Below are positions 34,267 to 46,306 of a stretch of DNA of 64,000 nt, in pieces. This stretch comes from Zygnema cylindricum. Its lineage: Eukaryota > Streptophyta > Zygnematophyceae > Zygnematales > Zygnemataceae. The DNA is taken from NCBI GenBank assembly GCA_037447655.1, contig JBBHKE010002914.1, positions 119,909 through 183,908 on the forward strand, written 5' to 3'. Within the stretch, counting starts at the first letter, position 1; every line of letters begins with the position of its first letter. Position numbers and translations under genes: made by a program. The notes under the pieces are model-generated. The model made no database searches, was not told where the DNA came from, and saw only the letters and a program-made list of their open reading frames with translations.

Positions 34267-35251
34267 TGTTGTTTTAAAAGCTTTATTCTCAGAAGATAGA
34301 GCTGTGAGGGGAGATTTGTAACTTATAATATTTTTGGATTAAAGATCGGTGTAATACTTACCTCAAATAGTGTGACAGTAAAAAAGTTACTCTGAGATTA
34401 TTTGTACGATCACATAGACACGCGTCAACGTTTCAGACTATGCAGGGAAAGAGGAATGGACCTGAACACATGGCATCTATCGGACGAGTGAATTCGGGAA
34501 AACGGGCGGACAAAAAATGAACCGGATATCTGGGATTACAATTGTATAAAGTAAAGTACCAGACGTTGATTACAATCAGACTGACGGCTGGAAATTGAGT
34601 GGGGACCACGGATGACGTGGTGCTTCATAAGCACCCCAGATATTTGTACAAAACATACCACAGCGGGCTGGACACATCTAGAGTCGTTGACTAAGCAAGC
34701 CACTTTTGGTGTACGACTTCAATTTGTAAATACTTGATAGAACATGATCTTGTTGCTTAGTGGATTAGGAAATAGTGTTTTACTATTTAGTTTTAGACTA
34801 GTTGTAGTTTGGTTTTTGGCAGTACCCTTGGTACAGTGACGTACAGTTTTAGTACCTTGTCACATTAAAGTACACTACTACTGTGCCAAATGTTAGTTGA
34901 TGATTTGTTTGCTGGCAGTAGACACACTCTAGGGTATAAGTTTAGGACTTAGGAAAATTGTTGGTATCCAGTATTTGGGAATATGGGAAATTGAAAGGCA
35001 GATTTTGGGAAACTTGCAGATCTCATATCTTATGGTTTACTAGGTCATTTATGCGGTAATTTTGAGAATTAACAGTGTATGTGCAAGTCTATTTATGTGC
35101 CAATTCTTGAAGTAATTGAATTTGTGAGTCAGGTTTTAAAGTGTGTCAAAAGTGGTGTTTGTGAGGGATTCTTGTGAAGCTTCTGCTTAAGTATGTCTAC
35201 TTCTACTACTACTGCTGCAGCTCCACCGGCACTAGTTGTCATAGAACAACA
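34267..35251 (+). repeat. Solo LTR of family C type
   Basis: It starts TGTTGTTTTAAAAGC and ends ATAGAACAACA. It keeps the ATG-led MSTSTTTAAAPPA segment (from 35193) seen in the C LTRs at 550 and 5825. It has several GTAC motifs (34820-34890). No obvious 5-bp duplication (GGCGT left, AACGC right). It splits the AT-rich repeat region. Confidence 0.8.
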
Positions 35252-36186
35252 AACGCTGCACGAAAGTACACAAAGAGATTAAGATCAATCTATAATATGT
35301 ATAATATGACGTGGGACCACATGGAAAACTCTAGATTCATATATTGAACAATAAGCCCGAAATATGCAACCTCATTTCAATTCAGGAGAAATGGTTGCAA
35401 CACAATTAAAATTCATCTACCAAATTGTGATTCAAAAAACACATGAAAACATTCCAAAACAAACAAGCTTGCATACATGCTATAATTGAATTGAACCCGG
35501 TTGCCAGTTAGAAAATCATACAAAATCAAAACTACAAAAAGCAGGCGAACCAGGTAAAGCAAAACATGCAACAATGGCCAATATTACTTCTTACCACACA
35601 CATCAAGTTACATTGTTACTTAAAATAACGCGTAACAAGCAAAACATTTCCGAATGAGCTAGAGAAACAATGAAAAACGACTAAGATTTGGAGAAATAGA
35701 AGAACGTGACCAAAGAAGTTACGAAAAATGCAAGAAATTTCAAAGAAGGATCTTCAGTGATCGATAATCTTCAAAAATCACACTAGACAACAAAAAAAGA
35801 CTTCCAAACATCAGTATTTGTTGGAATTGTAGAAAGAAATCCAAAATTAGTCATAAACTAGAGAGAGCAATCACAGTTCAGAAAGAAGAAAAAAACTTGC
35901 ATTTTGTTTGGTCCACATATCAGATACTGTGCAAGAATGTAAACTCACTTTAAATGGCACAATTTGATCGCAACACATGCAAAAATTCAGCTGCAACAAA
36001 AAATATGAACCACTCTTGAAAAGCATGTAAAGTTGTAAAAACACAAGTCCTTACCGGTTTGATCTCTTGTGTTGAATTGATAAAGCGTTCACTGGTTACA
36101 TAGGCAACTACTTTTAATGAGTTGTATTTTTAACTTTTTTATCCTAAAATATCAAAGGGAACACCTACAGGAGGGTATATTACACT
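35252..36186. repeat. AT-rich repeated DNA, block 2
   Basis: The second set of the diverged blocks described for 33466-34266. I see no coding region. It borders the start of the GATC satellite. Confidence 0.6.
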
Positions 36187-39100
36187 AGGATCGTCGACGG
36201 CAAGAGATCAATTGAGGATTGTTGGCGACGACTCGATTGATCAACGATCATTTGCGGCGACTGATCGATCGATGATCGTCAGCAACGACCGATTGATCGA
36301 CTATCCTCGGCAGCGACAGATCAATTGAAGATCATCGACGACGATTGATCGATCGATGATGGTCAGCGAGTAGTTGATCGATCGAGGATCGTCGACGGCG
36401 ACCTAGCGATCGATTGATCAAGGATTGTCAACGGCGACCGATCCATCAAGAATCGTAGGCGGCAACCAATCGATCGAGGATCGTCAGCGGAGACCTATCG
36501 ATCGAGGATCGTCAACGCCTATCGATCAATCGAGGATTGTGGGCTGCAATCGATCGATCGAGGATCGTCGGCAACAACCGATCGAGGAAGGATCGTTGGC
36601 GGTGATCGATCAATCGAGGATCCTCGGCTGCGTCCTATGGATCGAGGATCCTCAACGGTCAACCAATCGATCAAGGATAGTCCGCGGCGATCGATGGATC
36701 AAGGATCGTCAGCGGCAATCAATGGATCAAGGATCGTCGGCAGCGACCGATCGATCGAGGGTCGTCAACTGCAACCGATTGATCGAGGACTATCGGCAAC
36801 GACCGATCAATCGAGGATCATTCGCAGGGACTGATCGATTGTGGATCGTCTAGGTTGATCGAACGATCAAAGATCGTTGGCGAGGAGCGATCAACCGAGG
36901 ATCATCAGCGGGAAGCGATCGATCAAGGATAGTCTGCAAAGAGCGATCGAGCAAGGATCATCGGCGAAGAACGATTGAACTAGGAATGTTGGTGGCGACT
37001 GATTGATCGAGGATCAGGAACGACGATCAATCGAGGATAGTCGACGATGACCGATCAATCAAGGATAGTCCGCATCGACCGATCGATCGAGGATTGTCGG
37101 CATCGACCAAGTGATCGAGGATTATTAGCAGCGATCGATCGACGAGGAACGTCGGCGACGACTGATCCATCGAGGGTATTCACCGGCGACCAAACGATCA
37201 AGGATCGTTGACGGCAACAGATTGATTGATAATCCTCGACATCGACCGATCGATCGAGGATCGTTGACATCGGTTGATCAATCGAGGAACTTCAGCCACG
37301 ACGTATTGATCGAGGATCATCGGCGGCCACGTATCGATCGAGAATCGTCAGCGGCGACCTATCAATCAAGGATCAACGACAGCGACCTATTCATCGATGA
37401 TCGTCAGCGCAATCGATCAATCAAGGATCGACAATAGTAATCCATTGAGGATCGTCGGCGAGGACCGATCCATCGAGGATTGTGGCCGAGGACCTATCGA
37501 ACGAGGATCGTCAACGACAACTAATCGACCGAGGATCGTCGGCGGCGTTCGATTGATCAGGATCGTCAGCAATGACCTATAAATCAAGGATCGTCGGCTA
37601 CGACCAATCGATCAAGGATCATCGGCAGCGACCGATCAATCAAGGATCGTTGACGACGACCGATGGATCGAGGATCTTTAGCAATGACCTATCGATGGAG
37701 GATTGTCGGCAGCCACCTATCGATCGAGCATCGACAGCGGCGACCTACGGATTGAGGATCATCAGTGGTCGACCGATTGATCGAGGATCATCGACGGCGA
37801 TCGATCGATCAAGGATCGTCGACGGCGATCAATCGATCGAGGATCGTCGGCAGCAACCGATCAATCATAGATCGTCGGCTACGACCGATCGATCAAGGAT
37901 CGTCAGCGGCGTTCGATCAATCGTGGATTGTTGGCGGCGAGCAATCGATCGAAGATCGTTGACGAGGGAGCGATCTATCGAGGATCCTCCGCGGCGATCA
38001 ATCGATCGAGGATCGTCGGTGGCGACTAATCAATAAAGGATCCTCGGCGGCGAACGATCAATTGAGGATCATCGGCGACAACGTATCAATCGAGGATCGT
38101 CGGCGCTAATTGATCGAGACAAGGATCGTCGACAAGTGAACGATCAAGCAAGGATCAACGGCGGCGAACGATCGAGCAAGGATCGTCGACGGCAACAAGT
38201 CAAGCAAGAATCGTCAGCGGCGACCGATTGATTGAGGATCGTCGGCGACAAGCGATCGATAGAGGATCGTCAACGGCGAGTGATCCTTTGAGGATCGTTG
38301 ACGGTGATAGATCGATCGAGGATCGTCAGCAGAGACCGATTGATGGAGGATCGTCGTCGGCGACCGATCGATCAGGGAACATTCGCGGCGATCGATCGAT
38401 CCAAGATCGTCGGCGACGACTAATTAATCGGCGACCAATCAATGAAGGATCCACGACAGCGACCTATCGATCAATAATCGTCGGCGGCAATCGATCCCTC
38501 GAGGATCGTCGACAATGACGGATCGGTCAAGAATCGTATGCGGCGACCGATCGAGAATCGTCAACGGCGACCTATCGATCGAGGATAGTCGGCGGCGACC
38601 TATTGATCAAGGATCGTTGGCAGCGACCGATCAATCAAGGATCGTCGGCGGCAAACGATGGATCGACGATCGTCGGCGGCGAACGATCGATCGAGGATCG
38701 TCAGCGGCAAAAAATCTATCGAGGATCGTCGGCGGCGACTGATCGATCGAGGGTCATCGGCGGCCATCGATCGATCGAGGATTGTCAGCGACAATCGATT
38801 GACAGAGGATCGTAGGCGGCAACCGATCGACTGAGGATCGTCGATGTCGACGGATCGAACGAGGATTGTCGACAACAACCAATCGATCGAATATCATCAA
38901 CGTAAACCGATCTATCGATGATCATTGGCAACAACCGATCAATCAAGGATCGTCGGTGGCGACCGAATGATCGAGGATCGTCAGCGGCCACCGATCGATC
39001 AAGGATCGTCGGCGATGACCGTTCGATCGAAGATTGTCGACGACGACCGATCGATCGGGGATCCTCGGTAGCGACTGATCAATCGATGATCGTCGGTAGA

Positions 39101-39871
39101 GACCGATCAATCGTGGATCGTCGAGGGTGACCGGACAATCGAGGATCGTCGACAACGACCTATCATCGAGGATCATCAACAGCAACCTATCGAGCGAGGA
39201 TCATCAACGGCGACCCATGGATCGAGGATCATCGACGGCAACCGATCGATCGAGGATCGTCGGGCGCGACTGATCAATCGAAGATCGTCGGCCACGATTG
39301 ATCGATCGAGGATCCTCGATCGATCATTCGCCAACGACGATCCTCAATCGATCGGTCGCCACCGACAGTCCTCAATCGATTGGTCGACAACGATGATCCT
39401 CTATCGATCGATCACCGCCGACGATCCTTGATCGATCGATCGCCTCCAACGATCCTCGATCAATCAGTCGCCGCCGAGGATCCTTCATCAATATGTCGCC
39501 GCCGACGAACCTCAATCAACCGGTCGCCGCCGACGATCCTCGATCGATCGGTCGCCGCCTGCAATCCTCGATCAATCGGTTGCCGCCGACGATCCTCAAT
39601 CAATCTGTCGCCGTCAACAATCCTCGATCAACCGGTCGCCGCCGACGATCCTCAATCGATAGGTCGTCGTCCACGTTCCTTGATTGATAGGTCACCGGCG
39701 ACGATCCTCGATCGATAGGTCGCCGCCGAAGATCCTAGATCGATCGGTCACCGCCGACGATCCTCGATCTATAGATTCTTGACGACGATCCTCGATAAAT
39801 AGGTCGCCATCAACGATCTTCAATCGATAAGTCACCGTTGACGATCCTCAATCTATTGGTCGCCATCGACG
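36187..39871 (+). repeat. 28-bp GATC/CpG-rich satellite, segment 1 (flips at 39313)
   Basis: Imperfect tandem units of about 28 bp: a core GGATCGTCGGCGGCGACC followed by GATCGATCGA. The unit reads on the plus strand to about 39312 and on the minus strand afterwards; the switch lies in a perfect 28-bp palindrome (39299-39326) centred on GGATCC. Because 28 is not a multiple of 3, all three frames encode a 28-residue cycle (elements such as DRSIEDRRRRPIDRGSS). This explains the many open frames on both strands, which I do not call as genes. Interrupted by element D after CGACG (39867-39871). Confidence 0.93.
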
Positions 39872-40917
39872 TGCAATTCTGTGTCCTCCATTGGACCACA
39901 GAATACAGGAAGCCTCTAGATAGTATTTAACTAACCCACTTTAAGCCACAACCACTGCTGCCCAAGAAGGCAAACTGACAATTTGACTGCACCCCTGTGT
40001 AGCCTGGACTCCCCTGAGTCCGTAGAAAAAGGAATCACTGAAAACGGCCAACCAGGCGATAAGTTATAGGGTGGCAAAGATGCCAATTTATACAAACTCT
40101 CTGAGAGAGAGGACTATCTACCTAAATTTTCCTAAGTCCTAGTTTTTCCTAATTCCCTCTCACAGCTCCTATCTACTGCCTGTACGAACCAATCACAAAA
40201 CTGTATAGTACTAGAAAGTACTACTGCCGATGTACTTTCTGTACGGCCTCTGTACGACAAGGCCATAAGTGGACGCGTGTATACTTTCCACTCATCCGTA
40301 CGTTCCTCGGAATTCCCGCGACCGAATGATGTCTCCCCACGTGGCGCCAGGTGATGCCACGTCACTAAATGCCAAAGTGACCACTCCGGGATTTCGGCAA
40401 TGATGTGCGCCGTTGGATTATATGCGAAACGTAATCTTGGCCGGAATAAATACTTGCGCGATATTTGTTCCGATGTAGAAATAAAATGCGTGGTATCCGT
40501 TTTGAATTAGCGTCGTACGACGTACTTTATAAAACTGTATATATGTACGCCGTAAACAGTTTTAGTTAAATGAACTTTATCCTTTCGAACTAAATATATA
40601 TCTATCACATACCATAGCACTTAGCATTGGTCCTAGTCTATTAGGATAAAGCTGACCGCTACCGGTCGATGTGACGAACCGCAGGTACCGGGATCAAATC
40701 TCTGGTCCGTCATGTATATTTTTAGTAACCTACTAAAAATAGCTGTCTGTTGAACTAAGGCAGCCATGGATCAACCTCTCTCTCTTTCCTTCAGTGTCTA
40801 CAACAAGTATGGGGGCTAGAGAGCGGAGGTGGAGGCAGGCTGTCCGTCCTTTTCTTTTCTTTTTATAAAAACATATTTAAACCTAGAAAATACTCTAGAA
40901 ATCTATAAATTTCAACA
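39872..40917 (-). repeat. 3' LTR of D
   Basis: About 1046 bp, nearly identical to 45260-46306. It carries GCAGCCATGGATC (40760-40772), an antisense T-arm-like hairpin (40672-40712) and a GTAC-rich block with ACCAATCAC (40175-40255). Confidence 0.95.
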
Positions 40918-41010
40918 CTCCCCTTATTTTCTAGTCTAATTTTAATTTTTCTTTCAACCCGCATTTTTCCCGACAATATTTTAGTTTAGGAGAGGGCACA
41001 GGTTTGGTCA

Positions 41011-44000
41011 TCATGTCAGCCACCATTTCTTCATCAGTCTATACACAAGATTTAGAATTTTATTTTCAACTTTTTCTCTTACGAAGCTTAATCTTATGTC
41101 CATATGTTTTGCTTTGAAATGGTGTTTTGGATTGGCTGCAATTGCAATTGCAGCTTGGTTATCGCAAAAGATTTCATGCACTCCCTCCTTCATAAATCCC
41201 AGTTCTTGTAACAATGATTTCACCCACATTAGTTCTTTTACAGCAGAACACGACGCCATATACTCAGCCTCCATAGTAGACTGAGCAACCACCTTTTGTT
41301 GCTTACTGCTCCAACAGCAAGCACCTTCCCCCACATACAAAACATATCCAGAAGTGCATCTTCTCATAGGTGCATCCCCATAACTGGCGTCACTCCAAGT
41401 GGTGATATCAGTATGCTCCCCTCCCAAATGCAACCATAACTCTCTAGTTCCCACCAGATATCTCATGACTCTCTTGGCTGCCTCCCAATCTCTCTTCCAA
41501 AGATCATTAAGACTCCTACTGAGTACTCCAACTGCTGCCGCTATGTCCGGCCTGGTACAGTTCATAAAATAGATTAAGCTTCCTACGACTTGTCTATAAG
41601 GAATAGACTTCATGAACTCTCTCTCCTCTAGACTCATCTGATCGTCTAAGATCATCACTCCTCCTTCTACACTCCCATCACTTACTTTTTTCAAGTCCAT
41701 GGGAGTGGTACAACTGTTACCATTTTCCATCTGGAATTTCTCAAGCATATTACCTATTGCTTCTTTCTGAGTAAGTCTGATAATCTTCTTCCCTCTATCT
41801 CTCTCCATTTCGATCCCCAAAATATATTTTGCCTCCCCTAAATCCTTCATATCAAATCTGCCCCTAAGATCTTTCTTTAGCCTATTGATATTATCTAAAG
41901 ACTTACTTAACACAAGCAGATCATCCACATAAATTGTAATAAAAATGACACCATTCTCATCTTCAAACATATAGATAGAATGGTCAGAGCTGATCCGGAT
42001 GTATCCCAGATCGGTGAGAAACTCATCTAGTTTCTTATTCCACTGTCGGGGAGCCTGTTTCAGTCCATATAAGGACTTTATGAGCCTGCACACTTTGCTC
42101 TCTTCTCCTTCTTCCACAAACCCCTCGGGTTGCCTCATAAAAATTTCTTCCTCTAACTCACCATTAAGAAAAGCAGTCTTAATATCCATCTGGTGAATTT
42201 CCATGTCTTCCGCTGCGGCCAGACTGAGGAGAATCCTTACCGATGGGAACCGAACAACTAGAGCAAAGGTCTCCCCATAGTCAATCCCCTCTTTTTGGGT
42301 GAACCCCTTTGCTACCAATCGAGCCTTATACCTCTCAATTGTATTATCTGGGTTCAGTTTTAGTTTAAATACCCATTTACATCCAATAGGTTTTCTGTCT
42401 GGAGGGCAATCCGCTAGTTCCCAAGTATTTGCTTCCATGATAGAAGCCATCTCATCATTTATGGCTCTAATCCATCTTTCTTTCTCTGGACTATTCACTG
42501 CCTCTAAGTAAGACTGAGGCTCATCTGGGTGAGATAGCTTAGTTACCTTATGGGCAGCTTGTTTTTCCTGTATCCTTTTGCTGCACCTCCTTCCTCCCTC
42601 AAACTCCGAAGCTGGAATGGATGGAAGTCTTGGATTTCTTCTCACTGTCTCATCGGCTCCCCTGTCCATAAAAACCGTATCTTGTCCCGCTTCTTCCATC
42701 TCCTCGAAGTCCATAGGAGTATGTGAGGTTTCCGGTGAGTCTCATGTATCTTCGATCTCCCCTGAATCTGTAATCACAGTTTCACTCATGTCTTTTTCGG
42801 GAACGACTGAGTTCTCCTCACTTTCGGACTCAAATCTGATCCTTATCTTCTTTGTATATTTGAAGGGGTCAAATGACTTCCCTTCATCCATGACAACTAA
42901 GTGTTTGACCAGAATGATATCTTTCTTTGCTAAGTCATAGACTCTATATCCCTTAACATCCTCATCATATCCCACAAAGTATCCAGGTTTTCCGTTAGCA
43001 TCTAGTTTCCAGTTTTTCCTATCCGTGTCAAGACTGTAAACTTGGCTACCAAATACTTTAAGGTGTGAGATATCTGGTTTCCTTCCAACCCATCTCTCAT
43101 AAGGTGTCACTCCCTTTACAGCTGAGGTAAGGACTCTATTTTTAATATAGTTGGCACAGTTCATTGCCTCTGCCCAAAATCTCTTTCCTATTTTCTTGTC
43201 TGCCAACATACTGCATGCACTATCTCCTAGTGTTCTATTCAACCTCTCAGCTACCCCATTTTGTTCTGGGTTATATGGTACAGTTTTCTGGTGCTGCACT
43301 CCCTCATCTCTCAAATATTCCTCAAACTCGTTAGAGGTATATTCCCCCCCATTATCACTCCTTATCCTCTTAATGGGGGTTTCATGCAACTTCTCACTCC
43401 AAGCTTTATATTTTTTGAAGTAAGTTGATGCTTCAGACTTTGTTTTCAGAAAGTAGACTCTAGAGTATCTAGACCAGTCATCAGTTATTGTCATCATAAA
43501 CCTCTTTCCTCCAACCGAAGGTACTTTTGCAGGCCCCCAAATATCTGTGTGGACTAAATCTAATACTTTCTCACCTCTATATGTGGCGGCTTTGGGAAAG
43601 GGAAGTCTGTGAGCCTTACCTTGAGCACAACCACTACAATCATCCATCATTTCATTATCCCCAAACTCAATGCCATCTACTACCCCAAGTTTTTTCATTT
43701 CCCTTAACCTATCAAAATGTACATGCCCCAACCGCTTATGCCAAATCATCACCTTAGGAACACCAACATAGTAAGCATTCTTCTTTTCATTACTCAAGTG
43801 AAGCCTAAACATTCCTTGGCTACCCTTATCTGCTGTGAAGTAAACTTCATCCCCATACTTAGCTGTAAAGACTCCCTTTCTGGTGAAGGTATCAAACTCT
43901 TTGTCATCTAACACAGACGTAGAGACAAGGTTTTTACTCAGCTGTGGAATGTAAAGTACATCTGAGAATGTAAGTATAGAAGTCTTAACCTCCACTAAGA

Positions 44001-45279
44001 CTTTCAGATCTACTGATCCCACTAGATCTGTAGTAACCACTCTCCCATCCCCATACTCTATCTCTACAGTAGGAATCTTTCTTAACTTAGTGAAGAGTTC
44101 TTTATCACGACACATATGCATGGATGCACCTGAGTCGATGATCCATCCTTCCTGTGGAGCTTCCCGGATGGCTCCAAGGGCACACTTCTGCCTCCGAGGA
44201 ATCTCCTTCTCCTCCAAACTCTCGTCAAGAAGAAGCCCCCCATCCTCCTCAGAGGACTCATCCTCGGTTTCTCCTGACACCTTTGTAACCACAAGTGCCT
44301 TTTTCTTCCCTCCGGAAGAACCCCCTCCACGGTTCTCTTGGAGCCTCAGCTCTGATAGCTTGACACAATCTGTAATAAAGTGCCCCGGCTTTTTGCAATA
44401 ATGACAAAGACCCTTTGGGGGCCTTTGTCCCCCTGAATGATCTCTTTCCCCTCTATAAGGTTTCTTCGGGTCCTTTCCCCATCGGTCCCCTCCTACTGCT
44501 AGAGCTTGAATGCTCTTTCCTCCTCTCCTAATCTCCATTGTGTTTTCCTGCACAAGTATCATCCTGACTACTGTGTTCCATTTCCATGAACTATCAGGCA
44601 TTCCCTGTACTCGGTACACTAAGTTTTCGAACTCATTTGGTAATTTCATGATAAGGGTGTTAACTTTCATTTTCATTGTACCTATCCACCCGGCACTTTC
44701 CATTTCTGTATACAAACAAGAAAGATCATTACAGTAATCTAACATCTTTCCTCCTTTGTAAGTGTAACTCAATAGCTTTTGCTCAGCCAACTGGAGCTCC
44801 TGAATAGTTCCAGCTCTATAAATTTCCACCAAACTCACCCACAACTCCTCGGCCTTGTAAATGTGAAGATGAGGAGTGGCCAAACCTTGAGTGAGGTGCC
44901 TCAGAATGAAGTTCTTGGCAGCCATGTTTACATCCTCCCACATTTGAGTATCGTTCTCCACGGTCTTCACGATTGCCGCTCCCGATACTGTGGCAATAGG
45001 AGTAAGGGGTGTCTCCTTCCCTTTCCCCTTTTCGGACACACTGCTGTCCCCATCATCTGCCTCCTCTGCCGAGGCAGCCGTTGTTGCAAGAAACCTTACT
45101 CCCCCAAATCCTGGTGGAGTTCCTGAAGGTGGACGTTTCACTTGTCCACTGACGATACCCCAGTATCGTTTTTCACACAAAGCTCCCATCATCATGGCTT
45201 CCCAATAGATGAACCCAGATCCATTGAAGGTGGGCACCCTAGAGGGTGGGCCCATAACCTGCAATTCTGTGTCCTCCAT
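41011..45279 (-). pseudogene. D gag-pol polyprotein, one stop plus a late frameshift
   Basis: The start ATG (45279) lies in the LTR and reads MEDTELQVMGPPSR through the primer site. The frame is open for 845 codons: gag, knuckle CHYCKKPGHFITDC, protease DSGA, HKRLGHVHFDRL, CSGCAQGK, integrase HTDIWGP, RSDNGGEYT and VAERLNRT. A single TGA at 42742-42744 interrupts it in the hinge before RT. The same frame then continues for about 575 codons with NPDNTIERYKARLVAKGF, KSLYGLKQAPRQWN, YVDDLLVLSK and RNase H TWSDASYGD, STMEAEYMA and FCDNQAAI. Near 41045 a small deletion shifts the frame, so the last conserved residues (MVADMMTKPVP and beyond) are lost. It is more diverged from B4 than B1 or N are, with a different gag linker. 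Confidence 0.93.
45245..45259 (-). promoter_or_regulatory. Primer-binding site of D (half-tRNA type)
   Basis: On the minus strand GGTTATGGGCCCACC directly follows the LTR and matches the plant initiator tRNA-Met anticodon-arm complement in full. Confidence 0.85.
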
Positions 45280-46306
45280 TGGACCACAGAATACAGGAAG
45301 CCTCTAGATAGTATTTAACTAACCCACTTTAAGCCACAACCACTGCTGCCCAAGAAGGCAAACTGACAATTTGACTGCACCCCTGTGTAGCGTGGACTTC
45401 CCTGAGTCCGTAGAAAAAGGAATCACTGAAAACGGCCAACCAGGCGATAAGTTATAGGGTGGCAAAGATGCCAATTTATACAAACTCTCTGAGAGAGAGG
45501 ACTATCTACCTAAATTTTCCTAAGTCCTAGTTTTTCCTAATTCCCTCTCACAGCTCCTATCTACTGCCTGTACGAACCAATCACAAAACTGTATAGTACT
45601 AGAAAGTACTACTGCCGATGTACTTTCTGTACGGCCTCTGTACGACTAGGCCATAAGTGGACGCGTGTATACTTTCCACTCATCCGTACGTTCCTCGGAA
45701 TTCCCGCGACCGAATGATGTCTCCCCACGTGGCGCCAGGTGATGCCACGTCACTAAATGCCAAAGTGACCACTCCGGGATTTCGGCGATGATGTGCGCCG
45801 TTGGATTATATGCGAAACGTAATCTTGGCCGGAATAAATACTTGCGCGATATTTGTTCCGATGTAGAAATAAAATGCGTGGTATCCGTTTTGAATTAGCG
45901 TCGTACGACGTACTTTATAAAACTGTATATATGTACGCCGTAAACAGTTTTAGTTAAATGAACTTTATCCTTTCGAACTAAATATATATCTATCACATAC
46001 CATAGCACTTAGCATTGGTCCTAGTCTATTAGGATAAAGCTGACCGCTACCGGTCGATTTGACGAACCGCAGGTACCGGGATCAAATCTCTGGTCCGTCA
46101 AGTATATTTTTAGTAACCTACTAAAAATAGCTGTCTGTTGAACTAAGGCAGCCATGGATCAACCTCTCTCTCTTTCCTTCAGTGACCACAGCAAGTATGG
46201 GGGCTAGAGAGCGGAGGTGGAGGCAGGCTGTCCGTCCTTTTTTTTTTCTTTTTATAAAAACATATTTAAACCTAGAAAATACTCTAGAAATCTATAAATT
46301 TCAACA
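45260..46306 (-). repeat. 5' LTR of D
   Basis: It pairs with 39872-40917. Its last 20 bases (minus strand) code for the first residues of gag (MEDTELQ). Confidence 0.95.

Larger units (their letters stand above)
39872..46306 (-). mobile_element. Copia element D inserted in the satellite
   Basis: About 6.4 kb, flanked by CGACG (39867-39871 and 46307-46311), with LTRs 39872-40917 and 45260-46306 that differ at only about a dozen positions by eye. Gag-pol is nearly complete, broken by one stop and a late frameshift. A fairly recent insertion. Confidence 0.95.

Noticed and set aside
36187-39871. CRISPR array (28-bp repeats)
   Set aside because: The repeats are contiguous with no unique spacers, and the context is eukaryotic retrotransposons.
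42742-42744. Programmed stop-codon readthrough in element D
   Set aside because: The TGA lies in the integrase-RT hinge, not at a gag-pol border, and is absent from B4. A point mutation is simpler.
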